Part shown: piece by piece, positions 41,489-50,320 of the stretch | How the letters are laid out: each line of letters opens with the position of its first letter | How positions within the stretch are numbered: the stretch's first letter is position 1 | Origin: Streptomyces sp. NBC_00271 | GTDB lineage: Bacteria > Actinomycetota > Actinomycetes > Streptomycetales > Streptomycetaceae | Direction: 5' to 3' | DNA: 64,000 nt | Assembly: GCF_036178845.1 (NCBI RefSeq) | Contig: NZ_CP108070.1 | Location: 3,534,001-3,598,000, forward strand | The notes under the pieces: generated by a model | The model's input: only the letters and a program-made list of their open reading frames with translations | Databases searched by the model: none | Told to the model about the DNA's origin: nothing | Made by a program: the position numbers and the translations under genes

Positions 41489-42043
41489 ATGAACAGCGAT
41501 GGGCAGGACGAACAGCGGGTGGTGTGGGCCGTCGTCGGCACCGACATCGGTCCGCTGCTGCTGGCGGCGACACCGGACGGCCTGGTGAACGTGGTCTTCC
41601 ACGCCACGGACGCGGTGCGTGACAAGGCGCTCGAGCGGCTCGCCGCGCGTCTGGGCACCCAGCCGGTCGAGGCACCCGGGTCACCGCTCCTGGCCGAGTC
41701 GATACGCCAGGTCACGGCGTACTTCGCTGGCGAGCGGCGGGACTTCGAACTGCCGTTGGACTGGTCGCTGATCTCCGGGTTCAACCGTCAGGTGCTGCGC
41801 GAGCTGGCCGCGGGAGTTCCGTACGGCGGGGTCGTGGGCTATGGCGACCTGGCCCGCCGGGTCGGCCAGCCGGGCGCGGCGCAGGCCGTGGGCGTGGCCA
41901 TGGGCTCGAACCCGCTGCCGGTCGTCGTGCCGTGTCACCGGGTGGTGGAGAGCGACGGCGGCATCGGGGGGTTCGGCGGCGGCCTGGAGACCAAGCGGAA
42001 GCTGCTGGCGCTGGAAGGGGTGCTGCCGGAGCCGTTGTTCTGA
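41489..42043 (+). CDS. ogt: Methylated-DNA-[protein]-cysteine S-methyltransferase
   Basis: Suicide repair enzyme that moves the methyl group from O6-methylguanine to its own cysteine. 184 residues; active site VVPCHRVV with C149, preceded by the minor-groove-binding HTH (NRQVLRELAAGVPYGGVVGYGDLARRVG) and the asparagine hinge GSNPLP. ATG at 41489. It is followed immediately by a 178-bp heptanucleotide array that starts 9 bp after the stop. Confidence 0.95.
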   Translation: MNSDGQDEQRVVWAVVGTDIGPLLLAATPDGLVNVVFHATDAVRDKALERLAARLGTQPVEAPGSPLLAESIRQVTAYFAGERRDFELPLDWSLISGFNRQVLRELAAGVPYGGVVGYGDLARRVGQPGAAQAVGVAMGSNPLPVVVPCHRVVESDGGIGGFGGGLETKRKLLALEGVLPEPLF

Positions 42044-42052
42044 CGGGCGGTG

Positions 42053-42230
42053 CTGGCGGCTGGCGGCTGGCGGCTGGCGGCTGGCGGCTGGCGGCTGGCG
42101 GCTGGCGGCTGGCGGCTGGCGGCTGGCGGCTGGCGGCTGGCGGCTGGCGGCTGGCGGCTGGCGGCTGGCGGCTGGCGGCTGGCGGCTGGCGGCTGGCGGC
42201 TGGCGGCTGGCGGCTGGCGGCTGGCGGCTG
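42053..42230. repeat. 25-copy heptanucleotide tandem array (CTGGCGG)n
   Basis: An uninterrupted run of about 25.4 copies of CTGGCGG, with no visible sequence variation. Because 7 is not a multiple of 3, every forward frame reads the same heptapeptide cycle (L-A-A-G-G-W-R), and every reverse frame P-P-A-A-S-R-Q; no frame has a stop. It lies between ogt and an MFS gene. Confidence 0.97.
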
Positions 42231-42407
42231 TGTACGGTACCTGCCGTGCCCGGCGCGGGCTGCCGTTAACTGCCCGTGCCTGCCGTACCTGCCGTACCTG
42301 CGGAGCCGACAGCGCTCATCGCTCGCGACACCCCTTGTTCATGTGGGGCGCGGGCTGGAAACTGCGCCGGTGACCCCAGCCGATTCCAGCGCGTCCGAGT
42401 GTTCGTC
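42231..42407. other. Non-coding stretch after the array
   Basis: Together with the array this makes 364 bp without a convincing gene. It contains short TGCCGTACC direct repeats (about 42273-42300) and leads into the MFS gene, whose promoter must be here or upstream of the array. Confidence 0.5.
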
Positions 42408-43682
42408 GTGACCTCCGTCGAGCGGCAGCTCGCCGTGCCCGTGGACGCCGCGGAGATACCGGCGCTGCGGCGCCGCATCACCGCCGTACTCATCGCCGGT
42501 CAGATCCTCGGCGGGCTCGGCGTCGCCACCGGCATCGCACTCGCCACCGTGCTGGCCAAGCAGGTCAGCGGCACCGAGTCGCTCTCCGGGCTCGCGCCCA
42601 CCGCGACGGTCACCGGGACGGCGGTGCTCTCCGTGCCGCTGGCCGCGCTGATGACCGCGCGGGGACGCCGCCCGGGCCTGGTGCTGGCCTACCTCATCGG
42701 GGCGTCGGGAGCGGGCGTCGTCGTGGTCGCCGCGTGTGTGGGGAGCTTTCCGCTGCTGCTGCTCGGCATGGCGGGCTTCGGCGCGGCCTCGTCGGCGAAC
42801 CTCCAGGCGCGGTTCGCGGCCGCCGATCTGGCCGAGCCGCAGCGGCGTGCCCGGGCCATCTCGAACGTGGTGTGGGCGACCACGATCGGAGCGGTGCTGG
42901 GGCCCAACATCGCCGCGCCCGCCGGACGCAGCGTCTCCGGGCTCGGGATACCCGAGGCGGCGGGGCCGTTCCTCTGGGCGGCCGGGGTCTTCCTCCTGTC
43001 CGCACTGCTGGTGGCCGTGCTGCTGCGGCCCGATCCCCTGCTGACCGCCCGGGCGCTGGCACCCGTCGAGGAGCAGTCGGCCCAGGCGCGTTCCATCCGC
43101 GCCGGTTTCGCCGCGGTCGCCGCCTCGCCGCGGGCCAGGCTGGCGCTCGTGACAGTGGCCGTCTCGCACACCGCGATGGTCTCGATCATGTCGATGACCC
43201 CCGTCGACCTCGGACACCACGGGGCGAGCATCGATCTGATCGGGCTGGTGATCAGTGGCCACATCGCGGGCATGTACGCGTTCTCGCCCCTCATGGGGCG
43301 GCTCTCGGACCGGCTCGGGCGGCTCTCGGGGATCGGGCTCGCCGTGGGCCTGCTGGCCTGCGCGGCGCTCCTCGCGGGCACGGCGGGCGGCAGCCACGGA
43401 CAGATCGCCGCGGGGCTCTTCGTCCTGGGCCTTGGCTGGTCGTCCGGGCTCGTGTCCGGCTCGGCGCTCCTGACGGACTCGGTGCCCCAGGCCGCGCGGG
43501 CCGCCGCCCAGGGGGTGTCCGACCTGACCATGAACACGGCGGCCGGCCTCGGTGGGGCGACCGCCGGGCTCGTCGTCGCACAGGCGAGCTACGGGTGGCT
43601 GAACCTCCTCGCCGCGTGCCTGCTGGTGCCGCTGGGCGGGATGGCGCTGTTCACGCGGCGCCGAGGCCGAAGCCGCCGGTGA
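42408..43682 (+). CDS. MFS transporter
   Basis: A 424-residue major facilitator with about 12 helices. The segment VLIAGQILGGLGVATGIALATVLAKQVSG begins helix 1; the loop LMTARGRRPGLVLAYLIG is motif A; the second half has MGRLSDRLGRLSGIGLA. Probably a drug-exporter-like member. The frame is open 44 codons further upstream, but the protein starts best at the GTG at 42408; no strong ribosome-binding site is visible, so the start is uncertain. Convergent with a cupin gene. Confidence 0.85.
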   Translation: MTSVERQLAVPVDAAEIPALRRRITAVLIAGQILGGLGVATGIALATVLAKQVSGTESLSGLAPTATVTGTAVLSVPLAALMTARGRRPGLVLAYLIGASGAGVVVVAACVGSFPLLLLGMAGFGAASSANLQARFAAADLAEPQRRARAISNVVWATTIGAVLGPNIAAPAGRSVSGLGIPEAAGPFLWAAGVFLLSALLVAVLLRPDPLLTARALAPVEEQSAQARSIRAGFAAVAASPRARLALVTVAVSHTAMVSIMSMTPVDLGHHGASIDLIGLVISGHIAGMYAFSPLMGRLSDRLGRLSGIGLAVGLLACAALLAGTAGGSHGQIAAGLFVLGLGWSSGLVSGSALLTDSVPQAARAAAQGVSDLTMNTAAGLGGATAGLVVAQASYGWLNLLAACLLVPLGGMALFTRRRGRSRR

Positions 43683-43706
43683 GCCCCGAAATGCCTCAGA
43701 GGCTGG

Positions 43707-44069
43707 TCAGAGGCTGATGTGGTACGCCTTGCGGAGCGTCTCGTGCACGGTCCACGTCGTACGGTCGCCCTCGCGCAGCACGGCCGCGTCGCCCGGGCCC
43801 ACCTCGATCACGTCACCGCCCTCGACCTCGATCGTGGCGCGGCCACTGACGACGACGAAGAGTTCGTTGGCCTCGGTGTCCGTCACCACGCCGGGCGTGA
43901 TCTGCCAGATGCCGCGCAGTTGCTTGCCGTCTGCCGACTCCCACAGCACCTTGCCGCTCACCACCGGATCACCGGAGACGATCTGAGCCGGGTCCAGGGG
44001 CTCCGGTTCCAGCTCGGCGTCGGGGATGTGCACGGCGAAGGACGGGGTGGCCTGTGTGTTCGCGGTCAT
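43707..44069 (-). CDS. Cupin-domain protein
   Basis: A 120-residue single-domain beta-barrel of the Cupin_3/DUF861 kind: LRGIWQITPGVVTDTEANELFVVVSGRATIEVEGGDVIEVGPGDAAVLREGDRTTW-type architecture, of which the glutamate-rich first motif (TEANELFVVVSG) and second motif (GPGDAAVL) are seen. Histidines usual in cupin metal sites are absent from the first motif, so metal binding is uncertain. ATG at 44069. Possibly related to ureidoglycolate-type enzymes; role unknown. Confidence 0.82.
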   Translation of the reverse strand: MTANTQATPSFAVHIPDAELEPEPLDPAQIVSGDPVVSGKVLWESADGKQLRGIWQITPGVVTDTEANELFVVVSGRATIEVEGGDVIEVGPGDAAVLREGDRTTWTVHETLRKAYHISL

Positions 44070-44132
44070 GAGCGGTCACCTTAAGGGCATGCGAGAAAGC
44101 CTCACGCGGAGGGTGGTCCGAAGACCCGGAAC

Positions 44133-44561
44133 CTAGTCGTAGTGGCGTGCCTCGAACACGTTTCCGTCCGGGTCCTGGAAGTAAAAGCTGCGCTTGGCCA
44201 TGCCACGAGCGCCGAAGGAGTCGTACGAGAACCCCGAGAGGGGGACGGACCGTTCCTCCAGACGTGCGTGCAGCGCGTCGAAATCGGCTTCCTGGAGGGA
44301 CAGGCATACGTGGTTGACCGGGTGCCCCGCGCTGTCCCCGGCGCCCGGGATCATGTTCATGTACGCGGCCATGGGGAGGGCCATGAGGTCGAGAATGGTC
44401 TCTTCATTGAGGCGCACGGAGGGAAACGGCGCCTTCCCCTCCGCGTATTCGGCGACCCTCACGGGTGCCAGGCCGACCGTCTTCTCGTAGAAGTCGGCCG
44501 AGGCGACCGGATCGCGCACCCACAGGACGACATGGTCAAGACGTGCCGAGTTGTCCGTCAT
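44133..44561 (-). CDS. VOC-family (glyoxalase/bleomycin-resistance fold) protein
   Basis: A 142-residue vicinal-oxygen-chelate protein of two beta-alpha-beta-beta-beta modules: LDHVVLWVRDPVASADFYEKTVGL with a metal histidine, GHPVNHVCLSLQEADFDALHARLEERSV, and the C-terminal SFYFQDPDGNVFEARHYD with the metal glutamate. Such proteins are dioxygenases, isomerases or binding proteins; the substrate is unknown. ATG at 44561 after GGGGG. Divergent from psuG across 97 bp. Confidence 0.88.
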   Translation of the reverse strand: MTDNSARLDHVVLWVRDPVASADFYEKTVGLAPVRVAEYAEGKAPFPSVRLNEETILDLMALPMAAYMNMIPGAGDSAGHPVNHVCLSLQEADFDALHARLEERSVPLSGFSYDSFGARGMAKRSFYFQDPDGNVFEARHYD

Positions 44562-44658
44562 GCCCCCAGGCTGGTGTCGTACGCCGCAGGTCGCAAGGGT
44601 TTGACCGGGCGCGCCGCCCGCCAGAGATGAGGAAAGGCGACAGACAGGAGGCAGGCAC

Positions 44659-45564
44659 GTGATCGTGGTGTCCGAAGAGGTGCGGGAGGCGCTCGACGCG
44701 CGCCGGCCGGTGGTGGCCCTGGAGTCGACGATCATCGCGCACGGACTGCCCCGCCCGCGCAATCTGCAGGTCGCGCTGGAGTTGGAGGACGTCGTACGGC
44801 AGGAGGGCGCCGTGCCGGCGACGATCGCCGTGCTGGACGGGCGGCCCCACGTCGGACTGGACAAGGAGCAGCTGGAGCGGGTCGCCAACGAGGACGGGAT
44901 CCGCAAGCTGGGGCACCGCGATCTGCCGCTCGCGGTGGCGGCGGGCGCGAGCGGCGCGACGACCGTGTCCGCGACGGCGCTGCTGGCCGCTCTCGCGGGC
45001 ATCCGCGTGTTCGCGACGGGCGGCCTCGGCGGGGTGCACCGGGAATGGACGGTGACGCAGGACGAGTCGGCCGACCTGGGCCTGCTGGCGCGGACCCGGA
45101 TCACGGTGGTGTGCGCGGGCGTCAAGTCGATCCTGGACGTGCCGGCGACGCTGCAGCGCCTGGAGACACTGGGCGTCGCGGTGGCCGGGTACGGCACCGG
45201 TCGCTTCCCCGGCTTCTATCTGTCCGACTCGGGACATCCCGTGGACTGGACGCTGGACTCCCCCGGGCAGGTGGCGGACGTCATGCGCGCCCAGGACGCG
45301 CTGGACGGACCGGAATCGGCGCTCATCGTGGCGAACCCGGTCCCCGAGGAGGAGCAGCTCGATCCCGCGCTCCACGCGCGCGTGCTCGCCGAGGCGTTGC
45401 GGGCGTGCGAGGCGGAGGGCGTGAGCGGGCAGGCCGTGACGCCGTTCCTGCTCGACCATCTGGTGCGGCACACCGACGGCGCGTCGCTGAGCGCCAATCT
45501 GGCGGCGGTGCGCGGCAACGTACGGCTCGCGGGACGGATCGCGGCGGCCTGGGCCGGGGCGTGA
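44659..45564 (+). CDS. psuG: Pseudouridine-5'-phosphate glycosidase
   Basis: Splits pseudouridine 5'-phosphate to uracil and ribose 5-phosphate. 301 residues, family length. Motifs: VALESTIIAHGLPRPRN (E22), TTVSATALLAALAGIRVFATGGLGGVHR, the catalytic lysine in VVCAGVKSILDVPATLQRLETLGV and the C-terminal TPFLLDHL...SLSANLAAVRGNV. GTG at 44659 with AGGAGG upstream. Its stop overlaps the start of a PfkB kinase (GTGA), which would supply its phosphorylated substrate. Confidence 0.95.
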   Translation: MIVVSEEVREALDARRPVVALESTIIAHGLPRPRNLQVALELEDVVRQEGAVPATIAVLDGRPHVGLDKEQLERVANEDGIRKLGHRDLPLAVAAGASGATTVSATALLAALAGIRVFATGGLGGVHREWTVTQDESADLGLLARTRITVVCAGVKSILDVPATLQRLETLGVAVAGYGTGRFPGFYLSDSGHPVDWTLDSPGQVADVMRAQDALDGPESALIVANPVPEEEQLDPALHARVLAEALRACEAEGVSGQAVTPFLLDHLVRHTDGASLSANLAAVRGNVRLAGRIAAAWAGA

Positions 45565-46553
45565 ACGAGCCGGATCGCGACGGCGGACCGGCCCGGGGCG
45601 CGAACCGGGCGGACCCAGACGGTGCCGGGCGAGCAGCGCCCCCGGCGCCGGGGGCGCTGCTCGTCGTCGGTGACGTGGTCACGGACATCGTCGCCCGGCA
45701 CCATGGGCCGCTCGCGGCGGGCACCGACACGGCCGCCGCGATCCGGACCCTGCCGGGCGGGGCCGGCGCCAATGTCGCGTGCTGGGCGGCGCATTGGGGC
45801 TGCGCCGAGGTACGGCTGCTGGGCCGGGTGGGGGCGGATGCCGCCGCTTGGCACGAGCGCGAGCTGGTGGCCTGCGGCGTACGCCCGCTCCTCGTCGTCG
45901 ATCCGCAGGCGCCGACGGGGACGGTGATCTGCCTGGTGGACCAGGGCGCCTCGGCCGAGCGGACGTTCCTCACCGACAGCGGGGCCTCCCTGCGGCTCGA
46001 CCCCGACGACTGGTCGCCCGCGCTGCTCGACGGTGTCGCGCGGCTGCATCTGTCGGGCTATCTGTTCTTCTCCGAGCCGAGCCGGGCGCTGGTGTCGGTG
46101 GCTCTGGAGTCGGCACGCGCGCGTGGGGTACCGGTCAGCCTGGACCCCGCGTCGGCGGGGTTCCTCACGGAACTGGGCGCGGACCGTTTCCTCGCGCTCG
46201 CCGAGGGCGTCGACCTGCTACTGCCCAGTCGCGACGAGGCGTTCCTGCTGACGGGACTGCCCGACCCGGCGGACGCGGCGGCCAAGTTGAGCCGCCACGT
46301 CCCCCTGGTCGTCGCGAAGCAGGGCCCCGGCGGGGCCCTGGTGGCCCGCTCGGGCGCCGTACGGGCCCACGTCCCTGCGGTGCCCGCGGACCCTCGCGAC
46401 ACGACGGGCGCCGGCGACGCGTTCACCGGGGCGTTCCTCGCCGCCCTTCTCGCGGGCGCCGAGCCCGAGGCGGCGGCGGTGGAGGGGTGCAGGGCGGGGG
46501 CGATGGCGGTGGAGCGGGTCGGGGGCAGGCCCGAGGGGGCGCGGGTCCGGTAG
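45561..46553 (+). CDS. PfkB-family kinase, probable pseudouridine kinase
   Basis: A 330-residue ribokinase-fold enzyme with a 30-residue Pro/Ala/Gly-rich N-terminal extension. Visible: LLVVGDVVTDIV, the substrate motif LPGGAGANVACWAAHWG, PVSLDPASAGFL, LLLPSRDEAFLLTGLP and the C-terminal signature DTTGAGDAFTGAFLAALLAG with the catalytic aspartate. Overlap with psuG suggests it phosphorylates pseudouridine (PsuK role), although its extension and divergence leave other nucleosides possible. Ends 5 bp from the convergent methyltransferase stop. Confidence 0.88.
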   Translation: MNEPDRDGGPARGANRADPDGAGRAAPPAPGALLVVGDVVTDIVARHHGPLAAGTDTAAAIRTLPGGAGANVACWAAHWGCAEVRLLGRVGADAAAWHERELVACGVRPLLVVDPQAPTGTVICLVDQGASAERTFLTDSGASLRLDPDDWSPALLDGVARLHLSGYLFFSEPSRALVSVALESARARGVPVSLDPASAGFLTELGADRFLALAEGVDLLLPSRDEAFLLTGLPDPADAAAKLSRHVPLVVAKQGPGGALVARSGAVRAHVPAVPADPRDTTGAGDAFTGAFLAALLAGAEPEAAAVEGCRAGAMAVERVGGRPEGARVR

Positions 46554-46558
46554 TGGCG

Positions 46559-47350
46559 CTACTTGCGTCCCCAGGCCGAGATCATCGGCGCGGTCGCCAG
46601 GTCCATCGAGCCGGAGGCCACGTTGGCCAGGTGACGGTCGATGTCCTCGTTGGTGGCGATTCCCGCGGTGACGAGCTGGCCGCGGATCTGACGGACCGTC
46701 GCGGACTCGAGGTCGGCGCAGGCGGTCGAGGTGACGGGGAAGTACGCGTCGGCCTCCACCTCGCGCAGTCCCGCTTCCCGCAGCAGGCGAGGGAGTTTGC
46801 GGCCGTAGGAGAGGTCGGCGCCGCGCTCGGCGAGCAGCTTGCGGAAGCCCTGCCTCAGCCGGTTCGCGAGCTGTTGCTCGGGGCCGTGCTCATCGGGGCA
46901 GAGCAGCGGTTGCAGCGCGGGGTCGGCGTCCTCGACGAGGAGCCGCCCGCCGGGCCGCAGCGCCTTGACCATCGACCGCAACGCCCGCTCCCGGTCCGGC
47001 ACATGGACCAGCACGAGCCGTGCGTGCACGAGGTCGAAGCCCTCCCCCGGCGGTTCCTCGGCGCCCACGTCGTGCACCCGGATCTCGACCGGCGGGCGGG
47101 CCGCGGAGTCCGCCCACGACGTGTCGATGTCGGTCGCGACGACCCGCCCGGTCGGGCCGACCTTCTTGGCGAGCCAGGACGCCACGGACGTGCCACCCGC
47201 GCCGACCTCCCAGCAGCGCCAGCCGGACCCGATGCCGAAGCGCTCGATGTGCCGGAAGGTGGTGGGGTCGAAGAGAGTGGCGAAGGCGTCGAAGCGCTGC
47301 CCCGCCTCGGTCTGCCGGTTGTCGAGGAGATAGCCGTCGGTTTGCGTCAT
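46559..47350 (-). CDS. SAM-dependent methyltransferase
   Basis: A 263-residue class I methyltransferase: motif I WRCWEVGAGGTSVASWLAKKV, acidic motif II VVATDIDTSWA, motif DLVHARLVLVHVPDRERALRSM and RPGGRLLVEDADPAL. The pattern is that of small-molecule (UbiE-like) methyltransferases. ATG at 47350 chosen; the frame continues upstream without a good start. Substrate unknown. Confidence 0.88.
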   Translation of the reverse strand: MTQTDGYLLDNRQTEAGQRFDAFATLFDPTTFRHIERFGIGSGWRCWEVGAGGTSVASWLAKKVGPTGRVVATDIDTSWADSAARPPVEIRVHDVGAEEPPGEGFDLVHARLVLVHVPDRERALRSMVKALRPGGRLLVEDADPALQPLLCPDEHGPEQQLANRLRQGFRKLLAERGADLSYGRKLPRLLREAGLREVEADAYFPVTSTACADLESATVRQIRGQLVTAGIATNEDIDRHLANVASGSMDLATAPMISAWGRK

Positions 47351-47609
47351 ACAGCGATCATCCCAGTTGACCCGCTTGTCCGGAATCGCCGACGCTCCCG
47401 TTCTCCCCATCCGTGCGTCACCGCGGGCATCGCACGCCTCTGACGCTCGGACAACAACCCTGCCGGTCTGGTCCGATGTCGCCCGGCACCACCGAAACGA
47501 AGCGGAACATTCCGTTCCCACAGGCTTTCCCGGCGAGCGAAAGGGGCTGGCAGACTTGCACGCCAGGGCGCGAAGTGCGGCGCGGGGAGATCCACGCAAG
47601 GAGTTCCGG

Positions 47610-48737
47610 ATGTCCATGGCAGGGAATCTGCGGAAGGTCACGAGCCTCGGCAAGGTCGGTGGGCTCCGCAAGGTGGCGCGGCTGGCCCGGCGGCGTACCC
47701 GTGTCGACCTGAGTCACCACGCCCGGTCCCCGCTGGGCACGGCGGTGGTGAACTGCGTGGCGTATCAGGACGGCGCAAGGGTCCCGGGCGGACGCGATCT
47801 CGTCGAGACCGTGGAGCGGATCCGCAAGAGCGACGAGGGTTTCGTCTGGCTCGGACTGCACGAGCCCACGGACCAGGAGTTCGCCGGCATCGCCGATCTC
47901 TTCGACCTGCACCCGCTGGCAGTAGAGGACGCGGTGGAGGCCCATCAGCGGCCGAAGCTGGAGCGGTACGGCGACACACTCTTCGCGGTGTTCAAAACGG
48001 TCTGCTACGTCGAGCACAAGGAGCTGACGGCGACCAGCGAGGTGGTGAACACCGGCGAGATCATGGTCTTCGTCGGGTCCGACTTCGTCATCACCGTGCG
48101 GCACGGACGGCACGGATCGCTGGGGCCCCTGCGCGAGGAGCTGGAGGCGGACGCCCGTCAGCTCGCCAAGGGCCCGGCCGCGGTGCTGCACGCGATCGCG
48201 GACCATGTGGTCGACGACTACGTGCATGTCACGGACTCGGTCCAGGAGGACATCGACCAGGTCGAGGCCGATGTGTTCGCCGAAAACGGCGCGCGGGCGG
48301 ACGCGGGCCGCATCTACCAGCTCAAGCGCGAACTCCTGGAGCTGAAGCGGGCGGTGGTGCCACTCGCCCGCCCCGTCCAGGAGCTCGCCACCCGGCCGAT
48401 ACGGGTGATCGCCCCGGAGATACAGGCGTACTTCCGGGACGTGTCCGACCATCTGCTGCGGGTCACCGAGCAGATCGCCGCCTTCGACGAACTGCTCAAC
48501 TCGATCCTGCAGGCGCACCTCGCGCAGGTGACGGTGGCGCAGAACGAGGACATGCGGAAGATCACGGCATGGGCGGCGGTCATCGCCGTACCGACGATGG
48601 TCTGCGGGCTCTACGGCATGAACTTCGACCACATGCCCGAACTGCACTGGCGGTTCGGTTACCCCATAGTCATCGGCGTGATCACCCTCGCCTGCCTCGT
48701 CCTGTACCGGGGGTTCCGGCGCAACGGCTGGCTGTGA
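47610..48737 (+). CDS. CorA-type magnesium/cobalt transporter
   Basis: A 375-residue pentameric channel protein. A basic N-terminus of about 40 residues, a cytosolic funnel domain, a long stalk helix (about residues 240-310), and two C-terminal helices with the selectivity signature YGMNFDHMPEL between them. ATG at 47610 with AAGGAG seven bases upstream. Preceded by 259 bp of non-coding DNA that I cannot resolve further. Confidence 0.95.
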   Translation: MSMAGNLRKVTSLGKVGGLRKVARLARRRTRVDLSHHARSPLGTAVVNCVAYQDGARVPGGRDLVETVERIRKSDEGFVWLGLHEPTDQEFAGIADLFDLHPLAVEDAVEAHQRPKLERYGDTLFAVFKTVCYVEHKELTATSEVVNTGEIMVFVGSDFVITVRHGRHGSLGPLREELEADARQLAKGPAAVLHAIADHVVDDYVHVTDSVQEDIDQVEADVFAENGARADAGRIYQLKRELLELKRAVVPLARPVQELATRPIRVIAPEIQAYFRDVSDHLLRVTEQIAAFDELLNSILQAHLAQVTVAQNEDMRKITAWAAVIAVPTMVCGLYGMNFDHMPELHWRFGYPIVIGVITLACLVLYRGFRRNGWL

Positions 48738-48797
48738 GAGTGGTGAGCCGCCCCTCGCCCGGCACGGCCGGCCGGGCGGGAGTGCGCGCTCATGACC

Positions 48798-48811
48798 CTC
48801 CCGGTCGGGAG
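48798..48811. terminator. Hairpin between corA and the CBS gene
   Basis: CTCCCG-GT-CGGGAG in the 85-bp space between convergent genes, flanked by outer GTGCGCGC/GCGCGC segments that could lengthen the stem; probably bidirectional. Confidence 0.55.
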
Positions 48812-48822
48812 AGTGCGCGCGG

Positions 48823-49251
48823 TCAGCGCAACGCGCTCCTCGCGTAGACGCTCTCGACCCACGCGGCGAGCTGCTCGTCCGTCAGATGTTGGGCCAGGTC
48901 GGCCTCGCTGATCATGCCGACGAGTCGTTTGTTCTCGATCACGGGAAGCCGGCGGATCTGGTGCCCCTTCATCTCCTGGAGCACCTCGCCGACGTCGGCG
49001 CCCGACTCGATCCAGCGCGGGGTGCCCTGGGCCATCTCGCCCGCGGTGACCTGGGCCGGGTCGTGGCCCATGGCCACACAACCGACGACGATGTCGCGGT
49101 CGGTGAGGATGCCGCAGAGCCGTTCGTTCTCGTCACTGATGGGCAGCGCGCCCACGTTGAGCTCACGCATCAGCTGGGCTGCGCGGTCCAGGGTCTCGTG
49201 AGCGGGGATCCACTGGGCACCACGGTGCATGATGTCTCCGGCGGTGGTCAT
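48823..49251 (-). CDS. CBS-domain protein
   Basis: A 142-residue protein made of two CBS motifs (TAGDIMHRGAQWIPAHETLDRAAQLM... GILTDRDIVVG and VTAGEMAQG...QEMKGHQIRRLPVIENKRLVGMISEADL). Such pairs bind adenosine nucleotides and act as energy or redox sensors; similar streptomycete proteins are hypoxia- or stress-induced. ATG at 49251 after GGGAGG. No partner domain is attached. Confidence 0.92.
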   Translation of the reverse strand: MTTAGDIMHRGAQWIPAHETLDRAAQLMRELNVGALPISDENERLCGILTDRDIVVGCVAMGHDPAQVTAGEMAQGTPRWIESGADVGEVLQEMKGHQIRRLPVIENKRLVGMISEADLAQHLTDEQLAAWVESVYARSALR

Positions 49252-49379
49252 GAAGTACCTCCCGGTGCCGGACGGCCGGCGCGGCGCGGAACACACCGCT
49301 AGTCCCGGCGCCCTACATTCTCGCCGTGTCCCCAGACACGCGCACCCGGAAGTCCGGGATGGGCTTTCGTGGCCGCCGC

Positions 49380-50012
49380 TCAGCCGTTCCAGGCGGGGTG
49401 GCGTGGATCGTCGGCGCGGACCAGGACGTCGGCCGTGGCGCCCGGGTCCACATCCGCCTCGTAGCGCTCGAAGGCGGGCAGGGTCCAGTGCTCGGGTTCC
49501 GGGGTGCGGCGGCGAAGGGCGCCCGGGGAGAGGAGGACGTGCACGCTCAGGTCGAACGGGAACCAGTGCCGAAGCAGGAAGGGGCCGTGGAGCAACAGCA
49601 CCCCGCCGGGCGGGAGCTGGACATAGGGGCTGCGGGTGGCGCGGTCGGTGGCCGGGTCCCAGAGGTCGGGCAGGACGCGGCCGTCGCCGCCGGGGTCGAG
49701 CGGGCCGAAGACCTCGCGCCACAGGGCGCCGGTGTCGACCCAGCCGTTGTAGTACGCCTCGGCGTCCTCGTGACCGTATTCGAGCCGGAGCGACGCGGGG
49801 CGCAGGAAGCCCTCCGTGCCGACGACGAGCGAGGACCGGCCGCGGATGCGCAGCGCCTCACTGACGCGGTGGGCGAGGTCACCGGGGTGGGCGGCGGGGG
49901 CTCCGTCGAAGGCGATCCGCGGCCACGGACTGCCGTCGTCCGGTTTCAGGTCGAGCAGGCGCTCGGCGAGGAGGTCGCCGAGCCGTTCCCAGGTGATCGC
50001 TTCGAGTCGCAC
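49380..50012 (-). CDS. Uridine-kinase-like protein lacking the P-loop lysine
   Basis: A 210-residue protein of the actinobacterial 'uridine kinase' group. It has the overall plan of P-loop nucleoside kinases: a beta strand and loop (PRIAFDGAPAAHPGDLAHRV), SSLVVGTEGFLRPASLRLEYG in place of the VLSTDDFY region, YYNGWVDTGAL, and RSPYVQLPPGGVLLLHGPFLL. But the Walker A loop reads DGAPAAHPGDL and lacks GxxxxGK[ST]. Activity as a kinase is therefore doubtful or uses another mode of phosphate binding. GTG at 50012. Confidence 0.75.
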   Translation of the reverse strand: MRLEAITWERLGDLLAERLLDLKPDDGSPWPRIAFDGAPAAHPGDLAHRVSEALRIRGRSSLVVGTEGFLRPASLRLEYGHEDAEAYYNGWVDTGALWREVFGPLDPGGDGRVLPDLWDPATDRATRSPYVQLPPGGVLLLHGPFLLRHWFPFDLSVHVLLSPGALRRRTPEPEHWTLPAFERYEADVDPGATADVLVRADDPRHPAWNG

Positions 50013-50320
50013 AGGCCCATGATGCCGCGATCACGCGTCGCTCTCGTGGGCGCGGCGGACGGCGCGGGCGGACAGCGAGGGCGGCCGGAGGCTGCGCGCG
50101 GCTCCGGGCGTGGACCGCGACCGGGGAGGGATGTGTCAAGGCGGGCGGGAGGCGCCATGTCGAGAAAGGGGGCCGCGGGCCGGAGGCGGCCGCGTCGGCC
50201 AAGGGGCGGGGCCGAGGACAAGGCGGGGATCGAGGAGGGCGCGGAAGTCGAATGGGGGGCGGTATCGAGAAGGGGGCACATCGCGTAGGGAGCCGCCCCG
50301 GCCAGGGGAATGAACGACGT
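50013..50320. other. Divergent intergenic region
   Basis: 308 bp between a minus-strand and a plus-strand gene. Very G-rich on the plus strand (runs such as AAGGGGG); short TCGAGAA-GGGGG direct repeats. Open frames here have no support. Must contain both promoters. Confidence 0.5.

Noticed and set aside
42050..42411. Open frames encoding repeated GGWRLAA peptides
   Set aside because: They arise in all three frames from the heptanucleotide array, have no ribosome-binding site and no coding signal outside the array.
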